Positions 61,277 through 64,000 of a stretch of DNA of 64,000 nt are shown piece after piece. This DNA comes from Pedobacter namyangjuensis (GTDB taxonomy: Bacteria; Bacteroidota; Bacteroidia; Sphingobacteriales; Sphingobacteriaceae), in the NCBI RefSeq assembly GCF_003313325.1, contig NZ_QMHQ01000006.1, positions 1 through 64,000 on the forward strand. Direction: 5' to 3'. How positions within the stretch are numbered: the first letter of the stretch is position 1; the number at the start of each line of letters is the position of its first letter. A program made the translations under genes and the position numbers. The notes under the pieces are model-generated. The model was given only the letters and a program-made list of their open reading frames with translations. It did not search any database and was not told the DNA's origin.

Positions 61277-62665
61277 TTAGTTGAGTTGTAGTATTTCTTT
61301 AATGTCTGAAATTATTTTTTTCGCCAAATTCTCAGCAACTGTTTCATTTTCAGCTTCGCTATAAATACGAATAATTGGCTCAGTGTTAGATTTACGCAGG
61401 TGAACCCATTCGTTCGCAAAATCTATTTTTAACCCGTCAATCGTACTAATTTTTTCGTTTTTATATTTTTCTTCAACCTTTAAAAGCAAAGCATCTATAT
61501 CCATTTCTGGTGTTAGCGTTATTTTGTTTTTAGAGATATGGTAAGACGGATAAGTGCTACGTAAGCGAGAAATTGTTGTGCCTTCTTTTGCTAAATGTGT
61601 TAAAAATAAAGCTATACCAACCAAGGCATCTCTACCGTAGTGCAATTCTGGATAAATAATACCGCCGTTGCCTTCGCCACCAATAACAGCATTTGTGGCT
61701 TTCATTTGGTTAACTACGTTTACCTCTCCTACTGCGGCTGCGTTGTATTCTCCGCCAGCCTTAACGGTTACATCTCTCAATGCTCTTGTAGATGAAAGGT
61801 TTGAAACTGCGTTACCCGGATTGTTTTTTAAAATATAATCTGCAACTGCTACTAAAGTATATTCTTCGCCAAACATGGTCCCGTCTTCGTTAACAAAACA
61901 AAGTCTATCAACGTCTGGATCTACCACAATACCTAAGTCTGCTCTTTTGTCTTGTACAACTTTAGCAATTTCTGTTAGGTTTTCTGGAAGCGGTTCTGGG
62001 TTGTGCGGAAAATGTCCGTTTGGTTCGCAGTACAATTCGTAAACAGTTTCTACGCCCAAAGCCTTAAGCAAAGCCGGCACAAAAATACCACCTGTTGAGT
62101 TTACACAGTCGATAGCAATTTTAAAATTTGCTTTTCTAATTGCCTCAACGTCTACCAAAGGCAGTGCTAAAATTACGTCGATATGCTTTTGAAGATAAGT
62201 ATCGTTTGTAACAACTTTTCCTAGTTCGTTTACATCTGCAAATTCAAATGACGCTTCTTCTGCAAGTTCTAAAACTTCTTTACCATCTGTATCACTAATG
62301 AACTCGCCTTTTTCGTTAAGCAGTTTTAAAGCGTTCCATTGTTTTGGGTTATGGCTTGCGGTTAAAATAATGCCACCACCAGCGTTTTCCATTGGTACAG
62401 CAATTTCTACAGTTGGCGTGGTAGACAAACCTAAGTCTATTACCTCTATGCCTAAACCCTGCAACGTGCCAATAACCAGGTTATTAACCATTTCGCCAGA
62501 GATGCGGGCGTCGCGACCGAGAACTATTTTTTTATTTTGGGTTCGATTAATTACCCATGAGCCGTAAGCAGCAGTAAATTTTACAATATCAATTGGGGTT
62601 AAACCATCGCCAGATTTTCCGCCAATGGTACCTCTTATTCCAGAAATAGATTTTATTAAAGTCAA
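61277..62665 (-). CDS. glmM: phosphoglucosamine mutase
   Basis: A 462-residue phosphohexomutase that converts GlcN-6-P to GlcN-1-P, feeding UDP-GlcNAc for MurA and LPS. The phosphoserine S104 lies in GIILTASHNPKQWNALK; the metal loop is DLGIVVDPDVDRLCFV; the sugar loop GGEGNGGIIYPELHYGRDA and the phosphate loop RKSNTEPIIRIYSEA are in place. The N-terminus SISGIRGTIGG is usual for the family. Some related enzymes act as phosphomannomutases, so the assignment to GlmM is by best family fit. Confidence 0.88.
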   Translation of the reverse strand: MTLIKSISGIRGTIGGKSGDGLTPIDIVKFTAAYGSWVINRTQNKKIVLGRDARISGEMVNNLVIGTLQGLGIEVIDLGLSTTPTVEIAVPMENAGGGIILTASHNPKQWNALKLLNEKGEFISDTDGKEVLELAEEASFEFADVNELGKVVTNDTYLQKHIDVILALPLVDVEAIRKANFKIAIDCVNSTGGIFVPALLKALGVETVYELYCEPNGHFPHNPEPLPENLTEIAKVVQDKRADLGIVVDPDVDRLCFVNEDGTMFGEEYTLVAVADYILKNNPGNAVSNLSSTRALRDVTVKAGGEYNAAAVGEVNVVNQMKATNAVIGGEGNGGIIYPELHYGRDALVGIALFLTHLAKEGTTISRLRSTYPSYHISKNKITLTPEMDIDALLLKVEEKYKNEKISTIDGLKIDFANEWVHLRKSNTEPIIRIYSEAENETVAENLAKKIISDIKEILQLN

Positions 62666-62799
62666 GTTATTTTTATTTTTTCAAAAATAAGAAAATTTTA
62701 AAGAAAGGATTGTATTTAAGCACATGTAAACGTAATTTTTAAATGCACACTTGTTGCATCTATTGTAAATAAAATGATATGGGTTGAAATACAAAATGC

Positions 62800-62807
62800 T
62801 ATATTTG
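62800..62807 (+). promoter_or_regulatory. -7 box of the methyltransferase promoter
   Basis: TATATTTG lies inside the longest reading frame (from a TTG at 62784) and 18 bases before the ATG at 62826, which supports the shorter start for that gene. Confidence 0.5.
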
Positions 62808-62825
62808 CTTTATAAAAAGCGGATA

Positions 62826-63557
62826 ATGCAAAGAAAATGGTTTCAATTTTGGTTTAACTCTCCTTATTATCACATCCTTTACAGTCAGCGTAACGATGCG
62901 GAGGCTGAGTTTTTAATCGACAACCTTTCTGCCTATTTAACTCCTAAGAAAGATAGTAAGATATTGGATATAGCCTGTGGCAGAGGTAGGCATTCTGTTT
63001 ATTTAAACAAGAAAGGCTATGACGTAACTGGCATTGACCTATCTGAGCAGAACATAAAATTTGCGCAACAGTTTGAACAAAAAAACCTGCACTTTTTTGT
63101 GCACGATATGCGCAAACTATCGTTCATCAATTATTTCGATATCGCTTTAAATCTTTTTACCAGCTTTGGTTATTTCGATTCGGAAAAAGATCATGTAAAT
63201 GCCTTAAAAGCCTTTAGAAAATCTATAAAAGAAGATGGAACTTTAGTAATCGATTATTTTAACACGCAAAAGATTATTAAAAACCTAACCAGCCAAGAAA
63301 CCAAAACAATTGACGGTATAGAGTTTCATCTGCACAAATTTGTGGCTGAAGGGAAAATTATAAAACACATCAATTTTGAGCATAGGTTAAAGTCTTACGC
63401 TTTCGAAGAACGTGTGCAAGCTTTTTTCTTAGCCGATTTTGAAAGAATGTTACAGAAAAGTGGTTTGGTAATAACCGAAACTTTTGGAAGTTACGGTTTA
63501 GACCCCTTTGACGAAATAAAATCTGATCGACTAATTTTGGTGTGTAAAAAGGCATGA
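62826..63557 (+). CDS. class I SAM-dependent methyltransferase
   Basis: A 243-residue Rossmann-fold methyltransferase. Motif I is SKILDIACGRGRHSVYLNKK; the following acidic residue is in DVTGIDLSEQNI, and HFFVHDMRKLSF is motif II-like. IALNLFTSFGYFDSEKDHVN is typical of the group. Its target is unknown. The ATG at 62826 is chosen because a -7 box sits just upstream. Its stop overlaps the next start (ATGA), so it and the PAP2 gene are coupled. Confidence 0.85.
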   Translation: MQRKWFQFWFNSPYYHILYSQRNDAEAEFLIDNLSAYLTPKKDSKILDIACGRGRHSVYLNKKGYDVTGIDLSEQNIKFAQQFEQKNLHFFVHDMRKLSFINYFDIALNLFTSFGYFDSEKDHVNALKAFRKSIKEDGTLVIDYFNTQKIIKNLTSQETKTIDGIEFHLHKFVAEGKIIKHINFEHRLKSYAFEERVQAFFLADFERMLQKSGLVITETFGSYGLDPFDEIKSDRLILVCKKA

Positions 63558-64000
63558 TAACCGAATTGCTACAGTGGGATACCGAGCTGTTTTTAAAAAT
63601 ACATCGCGGTTTAAGCAACGACTTTTTCGATTGGATACTGCCTCTGGTGCGCAACCGTTTCTTTTGGTCGCCACTTTACCTTTTCATTGTTATCTTTTGC
63701 ATTAAGCAGTACAGAAAAACCGGCGTATACATCATCGCTATGATTTTACTAACCTTTGCTTTAGGCGATGGTATTTCATCTAAATTAATTAAACCTAATG
63801 TTGGGCGATTAAGGCCTTGCAACGAACCTGCGCTAAGCGATCAAATTATTCGTCGCGTACCTTGCGGAAGAGGAAAAAGTTTTCCTTCCTCCCATGCAAC
63901 TAACCATTTTGGAATTGCCGTGTTATTGATTTGCATCTTTTATAGAAAATGGCGTTGGATATTGCCTCTGGGCCTAGCATGGGCATTTATAATTAGCTTT
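63554..64000 (+). CDS. PAP2 family phosphatase (cut by the window end)
   Basis: 149 codons are visible, from an ATG that overlaps the methyltransferase stop by four bases (ATGA). It is a membrane phosphatase of the PAP2 superfamily: KLIKPNVGRLRPC is the first signature, and GRGKSFPSSHATNHFGIAVL the second, containing the catalytic His. Helices lie near residues 38-52, 57-75 and 120-137. The third signature lies beyond the window. Members act on lipid phosphates such as undecaprenyl diphosphate or phosphatidate. Confidence 0.9.
   Translation, partial: MITELLQWDTELFLKIHRGLSNDFFDWILPLVRNRFFWSPLYLFIVIFCIKQYRKTGVYIIAMILLTFALGDGISSKLIKPNVGRLRPCNEPALSDQIIRRVPCGRGKSFPSSHATNHFGIAVLLICIFYRKWRWILPLGLAWAFIISF

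Noticed and set aside
1..64000. tRNA, rRNA, riboswitch and CRISPR features.
   Set aside because: Reading both strands by eye gave no supported candidate; a covariance-model scan would be needed to exclude small RNAs.

Overview
The window looks like a chromosomal segment of an AT-rich member of the Bacteroidota, most likely Sphingobacteriaceae (Pedobacter-like). The reasons are a fused SecDF, a DUF4290 protein, BlaI/M56 and PepSY-like/two-component modules typical of this phylum, Tgt and MurA variants discussed below, and several promoters with the Bacteroidota -7 box TAnnTTTG. The species call is inference; no rRNA or tRNA gene was found to anchor it.

Layout. 1-1.1 kb: the end of a cut gene, an attC-like palindromic site and a lipoprotein gene. 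1.3-13.7 kb: housekeeping genes (M20 dipeptidase, a PH-domain membrane protein pair, DUF493, UvrD/PcrA helicase, DUF4290, MurA, cystathionine beta-synthase-like enzyme, DprA). 13.8-15.8 kb: a BlaI repressor and M56 sensor protease pair behind a double operator. 15.8-21.6 kb: RsmG, a glycosyltransferase, a secreted protein, Tgt, an LptF/LptG-type permease and an EamA transporter. 21.6-22.6 kb: a long A-rich non-coding stretch. 22.6-31.2 kb: a large surface metalloprotease, LapA-like protein, two PepSY-like proteins with a kinase/regulator pair, a GH39-like glycosidase and a CoiA-like protein. 31.5-47.2 kb: metabolism and secretion (MetZ, OsmC, IspE, ThyA, FolA, SecDF, NDH-2-like enzyme, HMG-CoA lyase-like enzyme, FbaA, AccD).

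48.1-53.7 kb is the most unusual region. Small one- or two-gene units, all read rightward, are separated by imperfect palindromes of about 135-175 bp. In five units the first 9-10 bases (GTTAGCTGTG, GTTGGTGGC, GTTAGTAGCA, GTTAGGTGTA, GTTAGCGGTA) are the reverse complement, exactly or with one mismatch, of the unit's own last bases before the next palindrome. That is the border logic of integron gene cassettes with attC sites. No integrase gene lies in the window, so this looks like an integrase-less attC cluster. A related site sits at the left edge, about 48 kb away. Cargo includes a SUKH (SMI1/KNR4) protein, a DUF2695-like protein, a SnoaL-like protein, a DUF4375-like protein, a zinc-ribbon protein, a lipoprotein and three membrane proteins.

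54-64 kb: an AlkD-like protein, an unknown protein, cytochrome bd oxidase (cydAB), a metallo-beta-lactamase-fold enzyme, a cysteine desulfurase, GlmM, a methyltransferase and a PAP2 phosphatase cut by the window end. Short interspersed palindromic repeats of several families fill many of the gaps.
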